25,591 bases of DNA from a virus, in the IMG/VR virus record IMGVR_UViG_3300035157_000090, positions 1-25,591 of that record. One strand, written 5' to 3'. A program made the translations under genes and the position numbers. The notes beneath the pieces were generated by a model. It saw nothing but the letters and a program-made list of their open reading frames with translations, made no database searches and had not been told where the DNA came from. This document shows positions 1-7,337 of this stretch, in pieces (positions within the stretch are counted from its first letter, which is position 1; every line of letters begins with the position of its first letter).

Positions 1-158
1 CTGGTGATGAATTGATGGTTGTTAAGTTCACACCAGATGATGAGTTTAATAATAAGGTAGTGGATGGAATGTTACAGCAATCTTTAAAAGATAGAATAGA
101 AGAATTGGATGATGACGATGATGATGACGGTGGATCCCCAGTTCCAGCAGTAAGATGA
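1..158 (+). CDS. 3' end of unidentified protein with poly-Asp tail (partial)
   Basis: An open frame enters from the left edge (first full codon at position 3) and ends at TGA 156-158, giving about 51 C-terminal residues. A charged, probably helical stretch is followed by a run of seven Asp codons and a short Gly/Pro tail ending PVPAVR. I do not recognise the family. The position upstream of the terminase suggests a neck or head-completion protein as in other T4-like phages, but that is inference from context only. The stop overlaps the start of the next small ORF (ATGA at 155-158). Confidence 0.6.
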   Translation, partial: GDELMVVKFTPDDEFNNKVVDGMLQQSLKDRIEELDDDDDDDGGSPVPAVR

Positions 159-250
159 TAGTAGTTAATGCTGAGAATATTAGGTTGTTTACAATCATGA
201 TGTTAGCGATTGTGTGGGTATTCATACTCAATTTGCCAACAAAGGATTGA
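155..250 (+). CDS. 31-residue membrane micro-protein
   Basis: A 31-codon ORF starts with ATG at 155, overlapping the preceding stop (ATGA), and ends at TGA 248-250. After a short polar N-terminus (MIVVNAENIR) it has one hydrophobic stretch, about residues 11-26 (LFTIMMLAIVWVFILN), followed by the polar tail LPTKD. This fits a single-pass membrane peptide. No function can be assigned. Support comes from the coupled start, which recurs throughout the window, and from the coherent membrane-type composition. The Shine-Dalgarno sequence is weak, and chance is possible at this length. Confidence 0.5.
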   Translation: MIVVNAENIRLFTIMMLAIVWVFILNLPTKD

Positions 251-261
251 TAGCTTATAAT
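235..261 (+). promoter_or_regulatory. Possible sigma70-type promoter
   Basis: TTGCCA (235-240) and TATAAT (256-261) resemble -35 and -10 boxes. The 15-bp spacer is shorter than the usual 17, so this is only a candidate. It would place a transcript start just ahead of the gene at 290. Confidence 0.3.
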
Positions 262-289
262 TAGTAATATCACATGGGATTGAACTATC

Positions 290-502
290 ATGCCCCAGAC
301 CAAATCACACTATACCGTAGGGTATCACGATGCAGAACAGCATCGTCATTATATTTGCGAGTATGCAAACGACTCGTACGAAGCTATTAAAGATGCACAA
401 GAGGATGTTCCGTTTCTACGTGAGCATCCTTCTTTTGTGGATTCTTGCACAAATGAAACAGGTTTAGATTACTTAATGGGCATAGTCCCAATGGGCCGAT
501 GA
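290..502 (+). CDS. Hypothetical protein, 70 residues
   Basis: A small soluble protein rich in His, Tyr and acidic residues (start MPQTKSHYTVGYHDAEQHRH). It has no membrane segment and no motif that I recognise. The start ATG 290 is the first in frame, about 30 bases after a possible -10 box. The stop TGA overlaps the next micro-ORF (ATGA, 499-502), so the two are probably translated together. The N-terminal half could form a small alpha/beta fold, but no function is proposed. Confidence 0.7.
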   Translation: MPQTKSHYTVGYHDAEQHRHYICEYANDSYEAIKDAQEDVPFLREHPSFVDSCTNETGLDYLMGIVPMGR

Positions 503-594
503 AGCATGAAATAATGTGGTGGATGAGCCGTCTCACCATCATGGGAGTATCATTAGGTTTAGCATTCAGACTTGCTGCTGAAGCATACGTATAA
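499..594 (+). CDS. 31-residue hydrophobic micro-protein
   Basis: A 31-codon ORF whose ATG (499) overlaps the stop of the previous gene (ATGA). After a Met/Trp-rich start (MKHEIMWWMSR) it has a hydrophobic stretch at about residues 12-27 (LTIMGVSLGLAFRLAA) that could span or lie on a membrane. It ends at TAA 592-594, 23 bases before the next gene. It resembles the ORF at 155-250 in size and character but not in sequence. No function is known to me. Confidence 0.5.
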   Translation: MKHEIMWWMSRLTIMGVSLGLAFRLAAEAYV

Positions 595-617
595 GTAGTA
601 ATAGTTATTAGGAACAT

Positions 618-917
618 ATGCTATCAACACAATACCGTTTGAGGCTAACAGCAATCTGTAAAGACATAGGTGCTGGAGTTGAGGTTAGTCTGGAAGATAT
701 GATCTGGGCAGAGAAATTAGCAAAGGCAAACACTGCTGCTAGAGGTATGTTAAACACAGCAAGAAGAGTCAGTACTGATCCTACTGACTCTTTTCTGAAT
801 AGCTTGAATATAGGAGACCCCGATTCAAGCAATCATCGTAGGGGTTTCGGATCTCCAGAAGATGTGGTAGAATGGTTTCATCAAGAAAGATCTGACGACT
901 GGAGACAGAGAGATTAA
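618..917 (+). CDS. Conserved-looking hypothetical protein, 99 residues
   Basis: A soluble, charged protein. The N-terminal two thirds look helical (ICKDIGAGVEVSLEDMIWAE, then Lys/Ala-rich), and the C-terminus is acidic and Trp-containing, ending WRQRD. ATG 618 follows AGGAA (610-614) at a short but usable spacing. In T4 the small terminase subunit gp16 sits just ahead of gp17, but this protein is much shorter than T4 gp16 (164 residues) and four genes intervene, so I do not assign it. It could be a packaging accessory protein; that is position-based inference. Confidence 0.75.
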   Translation: MLSTQYRLRLTAICKDIGAGVEVSLEDMIWAEKLAKANTAARGMLNTARRVSTDPTDSFLNSLNIGDPDSSNHRRGFGSPEDVVEWFHQERSDDWRQRD

Positions 918-919
918 AT

Positions 920-1552
920 ATGAAATGCAATGTTGTTCCTGCATTCCCTTCACCTATTATTCAGGTGCATGTGGAAGAGGATACTAGTGAATTATTGGGA
1001 CATAATCAATATACTTCTAGTTTTCAAACTAGACAAAGATTTGATCATTCAGATCCAATAGCAAGTCAAAGAGTATTAGAAAAATATCCAAAAACTAAAC
1101 AAATTTTATTGAACAAATATATTTCTGTTGCTGAAGAAGTACTTGGATATAAGAAAAGAGATTATGCAATAACTACATCTTGGTTTACTTTAAGTAATAA
1201 AGGAGAAGGATCTCAATCTCATAAACACAAGAATAGTTTTTGGAGTTGTGTATATTATTATCAAGAAGAATATCCCAAAGGAACTGGTGGAATATCATTC
1301 ACTAATCCCAACACAGATTTATTTGATTTTTATTATTGTGATAATGATATCACAGTACCTAATTATATAAATTCTATTACATGTAAATTGGAACCACGAC
1401 CTAATTTATTATTAATATTTCCAAGTTATCTTGTACATCAAATATTAAAACATAATAATGAAACACCAAGAAGTTCTCTTGCATTTAATATTGTTCCTCT
1501 AGGAAAATGGGGTGATGGGGATTCTTATTTAGATATGAGTTGGTTCCAATGA
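920..1552 (+). CDS. Putative 2OG-Fe(II) oxygenase
   Basis: At 210 residues it has the usual length for the small 2OG-Fe(II) oxygenases often carried by marine T4-like phages. Visible landmarks are a His pair (H101, H103) in SQSHKHKNSFW followed by a beta strand (SCVYYYQ), then the segment IFPSYLVHQ with H173 and, eleven residues on, R184 before SLAFNIVP. That is the family's HxH, FPs..H and RxSxxFN pattern, which supplies iron ligands and the 2-oxoglutarate Arg. The substrate cannot be told; phage relatives are usually listed only as putative dioxygenases. The gene is visibly more AT-rich than its neighbours. ATG 920 is three bases after the preceding stop, and the end overlaps the next gene (ATGA). 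Confidence 0.72.
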   Translation: MKCNVVPAFPSPIIQVHVEEDTSELLGHNQYTSSFQTRQRFDHSDPIASQRVLEKYPKTKQILLNKYISVAEEVLGYKKRDYAITTSWFTLSNKGEGSQSHKHKNSFWSCVYYYQEEYPKGTGGISFTNPNTDLFDFYYCDNDITVPNYINSITCKLEPRPNLLLIFPSYLVHQILKHNNETPRSSLAFNIVPLGKWGDGDSYLDMSWFQ

Positions 1553-1734
1553 GTGATGTTGTATGGTCTATAAATATTATGCTTGCTATACTATTAGTAT
1601 TGGTAGGCATTTCAATTTATTGGATCTTTAAATACGATGATTGGTATCCTAACACCATTGTTCATGATGACATCCCCACTGAATCCGAACACACTGATAC
1701 AACAGTTCAGGACGTGGGAATCGGAACAGAATAG
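1549..1734 (+). CDS. Small single-pass membrane protein
   Basis: 61 residues. I chose ATG 1549 because it overlaps the stop of the oxygenase gene (ATGA); a TTG nine bases upstream is also in frame but less likely. Residues about 6-26 form a hydrophobic span (SINIMLAILLVLVGISIYWI). It is followed by a Trp/Tyr juxtamembrane patch and an acidic, Thr-rich tail. No cleavable signal peptide is evident, so the span probably anchors the protein with the acidic tail in the cytoplasm or periplasm. Function unknown. Confidence 0.65.
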   Translation: MSDVVWSINIMLAILLVLVGISIYWIFKYDDWYPNTIVHDDIPTESEHTDTTVQDVGIGTE

Positions 1735-1784
1735 AACCCCTGCTAGTGAAGTGCTAAATAGTGCATTGATACTAGAAGATGATT

Positions 1785-2240
1785 ATGGGTGCGATGATAC
1801 CACCGAGCAGAAAGAGTTGCTACAATTTCAGAGTGACCAAGATCAACAGAGTGATAGATGGAGACACGATAGACGTGACTCTGGACCTAGGATTCTCCCT
1901 AACGAAGAAAGAGAGGGTCCGCATTGCAGGTGTGGACACCCCAGAGAAGAGGACAAGAGACCTAGAAGAGAAGACCCTTGGGATAGACGCAACGAACTGG
2001 ATGAAAGAGAAGTTGACGGAAACTATTAAAGGAGATGAAGAACTCGTTATTAGAACTGAACTTAAGGGTGGCGTTGGGAAGTATGGTAGGCTTCTTGGTT
2101 GGCTCTATGTTGGCGATGATAAGTTTTCATTGAACGAACAGATGATCACTGAAGGATATGCATGGGCATATGATGGCGGTACTAAACAAAAGAATTTTGA
2201 AGACCTACGTGCTATACGTAGATCACACGGTACACTATAA
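1785..2240 (+). CDS. Thermonuclease-family (SNase-like) nuclease
   Basis: The staphylococcal-nuclease fold is clear: RVIDGDTIDV near the N-terminus (Ca-binding Asp), then RVRIAGVDTPEKRTRD, holding the first catalytic Arg, Asp-Thr and catalytic Glu (GVDTPE), and later GKYGRLLGWLYV with the second catalytic Arg. All classical active-site positions are present. I see no signal peptide, so it should act inside the cell, plausibly on host nucleic acid or in nucleotide recycling; the target is inference. Three starts are in frame (1779, 1785, 1794). I prefer 1785 because AGAAG lies six bases ahead. The stop overlaps the gp17 start (TAATG), so it is translationally coupled to the terminase. Confidence 0.85.
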   Translation: MGAMIPPSRKSCYNFRVTKINRVIDGDTIDVTLDLGFSLTKKERVRIAGVDTPEKRTRDLEEKTLGIDATNWMKEKLTETIKGDEELVIRTELKGGVGKYGRLLGWLYVGDDKFSLNEQMITEGYAWAYDGGTKQKNFEDLRAIRRSHGTL

Positions 2241-3889
2241 TGCCAGCAACAACTGACGTATACTTAGGTAACCCCAACCTGAAGAAGGCAGGTACTGAGA
2301 TACAATTTACAAAGAAACAAGTAGAAGAGTGGATCAAGTGTAAGCAAGATCCTCTATATTTTGCATGTAAATACATGCAGATCATTTCTTTGGATGAAGG
2401 TCTAGTACCTTTTGAAATGTATGATTTCCAAAAAAAGATTTTAAAAGACTTTCACGAAAACAGATTCAACATTGCTAAGTTGCCTCGTCAGACTGGTAAG
2501 TCAACCACTGTGGTAGCGTATCTTTTATACTATGCTATTTTCTATGATAGTGTTAATATTGGGATACTTGCTAACAAGGCTAGTACTGCTAGGGAACTCC
2601 TAGGTAGATTGCAATTGGCGTATGAGAACCTGCCTAAATGGTTACAACATGGTGTTTTAGTATGGAACAAAGGTAATGTCGAACTTGAAAATGGATCAAA
2701 GATACTGGCTGCTTCTACGTCTGCAAGTGCTGTCCGAGGCATGTCGTTCAATATCCTCTTCCTCGATGAGTTTGCGTTCGTTCCAAACCATGTTGCAGAA
2801 CAATTCTTTGCATCTGTTTATCCTACTATTACTTCTGGTAAATCAACGAAAGTCATAATCATTTCTACTCCTAATGGAATGAATCACTTCTACAAGATGT
2901 GGGAGGATGCTAGGAATGGTAAGAATGGTTATGTAACGAATGAAGTACATTGGTCTCAAGTTCCAGGTAGAGATGCTAAATGGAAAGAGGAGACGATGAA
3001 GAATACGTCCAAGAGACAGTTCGCACAGGAGTTTGAATGCGACTTTCTTGGATCTGCTGATACATTAATATCACCAGCAAAATTACAAGCTATACCATTT
3101 ACTGAACCTATACAAAGCCATGCAGGACTTGATGTTTATGAGAGATCTCAAAAAGATCACGAATATATTATTACTGTGGATGTTGCCAGAGGAATTGGTG
3201 GCGATTACAGTGCTTTCATCGTGTTTGATATCACCACTCTCCCGTACAAAATTGTTGCCAAATACCGTGATAATGAGGTTAAGCCTGTATTGTTTCCGTC
3301 CGTCATCCTTCAAGTAGCAAAAGAATATCACTTACCTTATATACTTGTTGAGGTAAATGATATTGGTGATAGTATAGCAGCAACACTAAACTATGACCTT
3401 GAGTATCCTAACGTACTCATGTGTGCTATGAAAGGTAGAGCAGGTCAAGTAGTGGGTCAAGGGTTCTCTGGAACCAAGACTCAACTAGGTGTGAAGATGA
3501 GTATCACAGTTAAGAAGCAAGGTTGTGCAAACCTTAAGGCAATCATAGAAGAAGACAAATTAACATTCCAAGATTTTCATGTCTTACAAGAACTTACTAC
3601 CTTCATTCAGAAGAAGCAAGCATGGGAAGCAGATGAAGGATATCATGATGATCTTGTAATGTGTATGGTACTCTTTGCATGGTTGGTTATGCAAGAATAT
3701 TTCAAAGAGATGACTGACCAAGATGTTCGTAGAAGAATATATGAGGAGCAACGTAATCAAATAGAACAAGACATGGCTCCATTTGGATTTATTGATGATG
3801 GACTAGGTGATGATTCATTTGTTGAAGATGGATCATTGTGGGAATATGGTGAGACACAAGAAGAAGTCTCATATATGTGGAACTACTAG
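2240..3889 (+). CDS. gp17: Terminase large subunit, DNA packaging ATPase/nuclease
   Basis: 549 residues, against 610 in T4 gp17. The N-terminal ATPase has Walker A RQTGKST (residues 83-89), Walker B ILFLDEF (172-178, with the catalytic Glu after Asp) and the coupling motif ISTPNG (208-213). The C-terminal RNase H-like nuclease has acidic residues at VDVARG (D314), VEVND (E371) and GYHDDLV (D470/D471), matching T4's metal site. It drives DNA into the prohead through the portal (gp20, in this window) and cuts the concatemer. The start at ATG 2240 overlaps the thermonuclease stop. The next gene starts inside its last codons. Confidence 0.97.
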   Translation: MPATTDVYLGNPNLKKAGTEIQFTKKQVEEWIKCKQDPLYFACKYMQIISLDEGLVPFEMYDFQKKILKDFHENRFNIAKLPRQTGKSTTVVAYLLYYAIFYDSVNIGILANKASTARELLGRLQLAYENLPKWLQHGVLVWNKGNVELENGSKILAASTSASAVRGMSFNILFLDEFAFVPNHVAEQFFASVYPTITSGKSTKVIIISTPNGMNHFYKMWEDARNGKNGYVTNEVHWSQVPGRDAKWKEETMKNTSKRQFAQEFECDFLGSADTLISPAKLQAIPFTEPIQSHAGLDVYERSQKDHEYIITVDVARGIGGDYSAFIVFDITTLPYKIVAKYRDNEVKPVLFPSVILQVAKEYHLPYILVEVNDIGDSIAATLNYDLEYPNVLMCAMKGRAGQVVGQGFSGTKTQLGVKMSITVKKQGCANLKAIIEEDKLTFQDFHVLQELTTFIQKKQAWEADEGYHDDLVMCMVLFAWLVMQEYFKEMTDQDVRRRIYEEQRNQIEQDMAPFGFIDDGLGDDSFVEDGSLWEYGETQEEVSYMWNY

Positions 3890-4140
3890 TGGATCTAGAG
3901 CAGCAATTTGATCTAGAACATTTGCTATTTAAGCAAAGAAAATGTAGAACATGTGGAAGAACTAAAGATTTAATGACTGATTTCTATCTTACTCGTAAGA
4001 ATAGAAGTAGATTAGCATCAGCATATTCTTACGAATGTAAGATATGCACTATAGAAAGAGTAGTGAAAACTAGAAAAAGTAAGAAGAAAAATAGACCTAG
4101 ACCTTTACCTCCATACCTAGCAGATTATCCTGATTGGTAA
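3877..4140 (+). CDS. Small zinc-ribbon protein with basic tail
   Basis: About 87 residues with two CxxC knuckles 33 residues apart (CRTCGRTK and ECKICTIE), a typical zinc-ribbon spacing, followed by a Lys/Arg-rich tail (KTRKSKKKNRPRPLPP) that could bind nucleic acid. It resembles the zinc ribbon that precedes HNH domains in some phage nucleases, but no HNH residues are present. No ATG is in frame. GTG 3877, inside the final gp17 codons and about nine bases after AGAAGAAG, is the best start; GTG 3889 is the alternative. It may be a DNA-binding accessory to packaging or late transcription (inference). Confidence 0.7.
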   Translation: MELLVDLEQQFDLEHLLFKQRKCRTCGRTKDLMTDFYLTRKNRSRLASAYSYECKICTIERVVKTRKSKKKNRPRPLPPYLADYPDW

Positions 4141-4179
4141 TGTTCACGTTTTGTTTCCCCACTTGAAAGACGTTAATTT

Positions 4180-4187
4180 CTAAATAA
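4180..4187 (+). promoter_or_regulatory. Candidate T4-type late promoter for gp18
   Basis: CTAAATAA lies in the 89-base gap before the sheath gene and matches the T4 late -10 element TATAAATA at all but the first two positions. The downstream bases (GTATAG) are shared with the site at 13084. A transcript would start roughly 35 bases before gp18 ATG, which has GGGAG as its ribosome site (4215-4219). Confidence 0.5.
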
Positions 4188-4229
4188 GTATAGACAATTT
4201 ATCGATCATTTTATCGGGAGAAACGAAAC

Positions 4230-6668
4230 ATGGCAAGTCAAATCTCGCCTGGTGTTGTCATTAAAGAAAGAGATCTTACAACTGGTACAGTTGTTAACTC
4301 TGCTGCAACTAAAGCAGCAGTTGTTTCAACATTCCAGAAAGGTCCAGTTAATGAAATCACCACGATAGCTTCTCAAAGAGAATTAGTAGACACATTTGGT
4401 AGTCCAGGTGACTCGAATGCAGATGACTTTTTTGTAGCATCTGAATTCTTGAACTATGGAGGTCGCCTTGCTGTGGTACGTGCAGAAACTGGTGCGGTCA
4501 ACGCTGGTGCTGCTGCTATCATCCGTAACAAAGTTGACTACGAATCTCGTATAGAAGCAACCACTCCAGCATGGAAGTGGGCTGCTCAAACACCTGGTAT
4601 TTGGGGCAACGATTATGACGTTGTTATTGCAGACCGTGGTGCAGATCAATATGTAACATTTGCTTCAGCACCTGCTGGTATAACTGCTGGTACAAACTTA
4701 ACATTTAGTTCAGGTAAGGGAGGAGAAGTTCTTTCTTATGATGCTGCAACATATACTGCTGCTGTTATTCTGGATGATCCTACAAGTAGAATTACTGCAT
4801 CCGATACCCTTGATACTCCCGATGAGGGTCGTGTAACAGGATTCACTGTTAGTGCTGGTGGTGTTAACTACACAACAGGTACTGGATTAGTAACCACAGG
4901 TGGTGCTGGATCTGGTGCTAAAGTAGATATTACAGTATCTTCTGGTGCTCCTTCAACTCTTACACTTACCGCACCTGGATCAACATATGGTGCTACTGGA
5001 ACTAACGTAGCAACATCTGGTGGTAATGGATCTAACCTAACTGTAGACTTCACTTCAACTGGTGGTGTTATTGATAGCGTATCTATCAACACTGCTGGTA
5101 CAGGATACACAGTTGGAGATGTAGTAACAATTACTGGTGGTGGTAACAACGCACAGGTGACCATCGCTGCTGTAAAAGGTGCAATCACTGCTGCTGTTGT
5201 TGCAACAGATGGTGCTGGTGAAGGATATGCTGTTGGTAATACATTAACAGTTGTTCAGACTGGTGCATCTTCAGGTACAGTTGACGTTGCTACAATCCAA
5301 GACTCAACAATCGCTGTTACTGTTTCCGATTGGTGGACTAATACAAATACAGATGGTACTCAATCAGCTGCTGCTGATGGTAAGATTAAACTATCTGCTG
5401 TTGGTCCTCGCCCAGGTACTTCACAGTTCGCTGCTGATCGTGGTCTCTCATATGACGAGGTTCATGTTGGAGTTATTAACAGAACTGAAGGTACTGTTGT
5501 TGAAAGGATTCAATACCTTTCTAAGTTTACTGATGGTGTATCAACAGAAGGTGCTTCTGCATACTACCCAACAATTGTAAAGGAAGTATCTAACTACGTT
5601 TACTTTGGTTCACATATAACTGCTGCACATAACCCTTCTAGTGGTGGTGCTGGTCTTGCTGTAGGTACTGCTGCTGCTTCTGCTGCCTCAGGATCTAAGA
5701 TGCAACTCTTTGGTACTGTACAAACAGTACTTGCTGGTGGTACTGATGATTATGCATACACACCTGCTGAGTTCACAACTGGAATAGAATTATTCAATGA
5801 TACTGAGACAGTTGATGTAGACTACATCCTTATGGGTGGTTCAATGTCTACTGAAGCAGATACTAAGTTGAAAGCAGCACAGTGTATCACAACTGCTAAC
5901 CTAAGAAAAGATGCTATCGCATTTGTTTCTACACATAAAGGTAATCAGGTATCTGGTACAGTTGCACTCTCAAGGACTGATCAGAAGGATAATACAATTA
6001 ACTTCTTCTCTTCTTTGGGTTCTACATCATTCGCTGTATTTGATAGTGGTTATAAGTATTTCTATGATCGCTTTAACGATAAGTATCGCTACGTTCCTTG
6101 TAACGGTGACGTTGCTGGTCTATGTGTCGCAACTTCTGCAACACTTGATGACTGGTTCTCACCTGCTGGACTATCACGTGGTGGTGTGAGAAATGCTATT
6201 AAACTAGCATACAACCCAACTCAATCTGATAGAGATGAACTTTATCAGAATAGAATCAACCCAATTGTTTCATTCCCTGGCCAAGGCATAACCTTGTTCG
6301 GTGATAAGACTGCATTGTCTTCACCTTCAGCGTTTGATCGTATTAACGTTCGCCGTCTCTTCATCAATATTGAGGAGAGAGCTGAAGCACTTGCTAAGGC
6401 AGTCATCTTTGAACAGAATGATGAAACAACTAGACTTGGATTCACTAATGCACTTGGATCTTACCTTTCTGAGGTACAGGCAAGAAGGGGCATCACAGAT
6501 TTCCAAGTTGTGTGTGATGAGTCAAACAACACTGCTAGTGTAATTGATCGTAACGAATTTGTTGCTGAAGTTTATGTTAAACCAACACGTTCTATCAACT
6601 TTATCACTCTATCGTTCGTTGCTACCAGATCTGGAGTTTCATTCAGTGAAGTCGTAGGACGTTCTTAA
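4230..6668 (+). CDS. gp18: Tail sheath protein with inserted beta-rich modules
   Basis: 812 residues, clearly longer than T4 gp18 (659). The N-terminus (SQISPGVVIKERDLTTGTVV) and the C-terminal half (FDRINVRRLFINIEERAEA, then a basic/aromatic C-terminal domain) are typical of contractile sheath proteins. Between them, residues about 202-358 form four Gly/Thr/Val-rich repeats of roughly 38-41 residues (see the repeat entry). The protein polymerises around the gp19 tube and contracts to inject DNA. The insert probably sits on the outer surface, as the variable domains of T4 gp18 do (inference). Ribosome site GGGAG is about ten bases ahead of ATG 4230; gp19 follows after 35 bases. Confidence 0.96.
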   Translation: MASQISPGVVIKERDLTTGTVVNSAATKAAVVSTFQKGPVNEITTIASQRELVDTFGSPGDSNADDFFVASEFLNYGGRLAVVRAETGAVNAGAAAIIRNKVDYESRIEATTPAWKWAAQTPGIWGNDYDVVIADRGADQYVTFASAPAGITAGTNLTFSSGKGGEVLSYDAATYTAAVILDDPTSRITASDTLDTPDEGRVTGFTVSAGGVNYTTGTGLVTTGGAGSGAKVDITVSSGAPSTLTLTAPGSTYGATGTNVATSGGNGSNLTVDFTSTGGVIDSVSINTAGTGYTVGDVVTITGGGNNAQVTIAAVKGAITAAVVATDGAGEGYAVGNTLTVVQTGASSGTVDVATIQDSTIAVTVSDWWTNTNTDGTQSAAADGKIKLSAVGPRPGTSQFAADRGLSYDEVHVGVINRTEGTVVERIQYLSKFTDGVSTEGASAYYPTIVKEVSNYVYFGSHITAAHNPSSGGAGLAVGTAAASAASGSKMQLFGTVQTVLAGGTDDYAYTPAEFTTGIELFNDTETVDVDYILMGGSMSTEADTKLKAAQCITTANLRKDAIAFVSTHKGNQVSGTVALSRTDQKDNTINFFSSLGSTSFAVFDSGYKYFYDRFNDKYRYVPCNGDVAGLCVATSATLDDWFSPAGLSRGGVRNAIKLAYNPTQSDRDELYQNRINPIVSFPGQGITLFGDKTALSSPSAFDRINVRRLFINIEERAEALAKAVIFEQNDETTRLGFTNALGSYLSEVQARRGITDFQVVCDESNNTASVIDRNEFVAEVYVKPTRSINFITLSFVATRSGVSFSEVVGRS
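4833..5303 (+). repeat. Four tandem ~39-residue modules inside gp18
   Basis: Encoded residues 202-358 split into four related units starting at about 202, 243, 283 and 321. Each has a beta strand, a Gly-rich turn and a second strand. The signature is G-x-x-Y-x-x-G-x-x-(V/L)-x-(T/V), seen as GVNYTTGTGLVTTGG, STYGATGTNVATSGG, GTGYTVGDVVTITGG and GEGYAVGNTLTVVQTG. The repeat is protein-level and diverged; the DNA is not identical between copies. Such modules are common in cyanophage virion proteins. Confidence 0.8.
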
Positions 6669-6703
6669 TCCATAACCACAAACTCGTAGGAAGGTAAACT
6701 AAA

Positions 6704-7306
6704 ATGGCTATTAACTCAAACGTATCTGAGTTTTTGCAGAAGATCAAGCAGGGTGTTAAACCCAATATGTTCTTGGTCGATATCGAGTTCCCTGGTACAC
6801 TTGCTAAGAGTGCCTCAGATAAGGAACTTGTTAACGTACTTTGCAAATCCGCAGCTCTACCAGCATCAAACTTAGGTGTAATCGAAGTCCCATTCAGAGG
6901 ACGTACAGTAAAAATCGCAGGTGATCGCACCTTCGATACATGGACAACTACATTCGTAAATGACGAAGACATGAGGATTCGTTCATTTATGGAAGATTGG
7001 ATGGCTGCAATCAATTCACATGAAGGAAACGTGTCTAAGTTATTCAAACCCGAAACACAGGGTGATGGATATATGGCTCACCTTAATGTAAGGCAACTAG
7101 AGAAAGATGCAACTGCTGGTGGAGACATCATCAGAACATACAAACTCTGGCATGCATTCCCAACTAACGTCTCACAAATCGATCTTGCTTATGATAGCAA
7201 CGATCAGGTTTCTGAGTTCACAGTTGAATTCCAATTATCCTATTGGACTGCTGAAACAGGAGGAGCAGCAAGTACCAATCCACCTAGCGTTCCTGTGGGT
7301 GTATAA
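6704..7306 (+). CDS. gp19: Tail tube protein
   Basis: 200 residues, against 163 in T4 gp19. The family core is visible: early FLVDIEFPG, then VPFRGRTVKIAGDRTFDTW and the following NDEDMRIRSFMEDWM, which is the conserved strand-helix pattern of contractile tail tube subunits. It stacks as hexameric rings to form the inner tube within the gp18 sheath. AGGAAGG (6689-6695) lies nine bases before ATG 6704. The C-terminal Gly/Ala/Pro tail, about 17 residues, is probably disordered. I see no late promoter in the 35-base gap, so it is likely co-transcribed with gp18. Confidence 0.95.
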   Translation: MAINSNVSEFLQKIKQGVKPNMFLVDIEFPGTLAKSASDKELVNVLCKSAALPASNLGVIEVPFRGRTVKIAGDRTFDTWTTTFVNDEDMRIRSFMEDWMAAINSHEGNVSKLFKPETQGDGYMAHLNVRQLEKDATAGGDIIRTYKLWHAFPTNVSQIDLAYDSNDQVSEFTVEFQLSYWTAETGGAASTNPPSVPVGV

Positions 7307-7309
7307 ATA
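7302..7309 (+). promoter_or_regulatory. T4-type late promoter, exact TATAAATA, for gp20
   Basis: A perfect match to the T4 late -10 element that overlaps the gp19 stop codon (TAA at 7304-7306). The portal start is 28 bases downstream, leaving room for a leader of about 20 bases. Recognition would be by gp55-bearing RNA polymerase, and both gp55 and the gp45 activator are encoded in this window. Confidence 0.65.
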
Positions 7310-7337
7310 AAAGGGTAACTGGTGAGAACACAATAAT

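Noticed and set aside
590-597. TATAAGTA as a late promoter before the gene at 618
   Set aside because: One mismatch within the most conserved part of the element and no other support.
1637-2029. 130-residue + strand ORF overlapping the thermonuclease
   Set aside because: It lies in another frame of a gene with complete SNase catalytic motifs, and its translation is a low-complexity Arg/Asp/Glu mix, as expected of an out-of-frame read.
4868-5188. 106-residue - strand ORF inside gp18
   Set aside because: It is the antisense of the Gly/Thr/Val repeats; the Pro/Val-rich product comes from repetitive codons.
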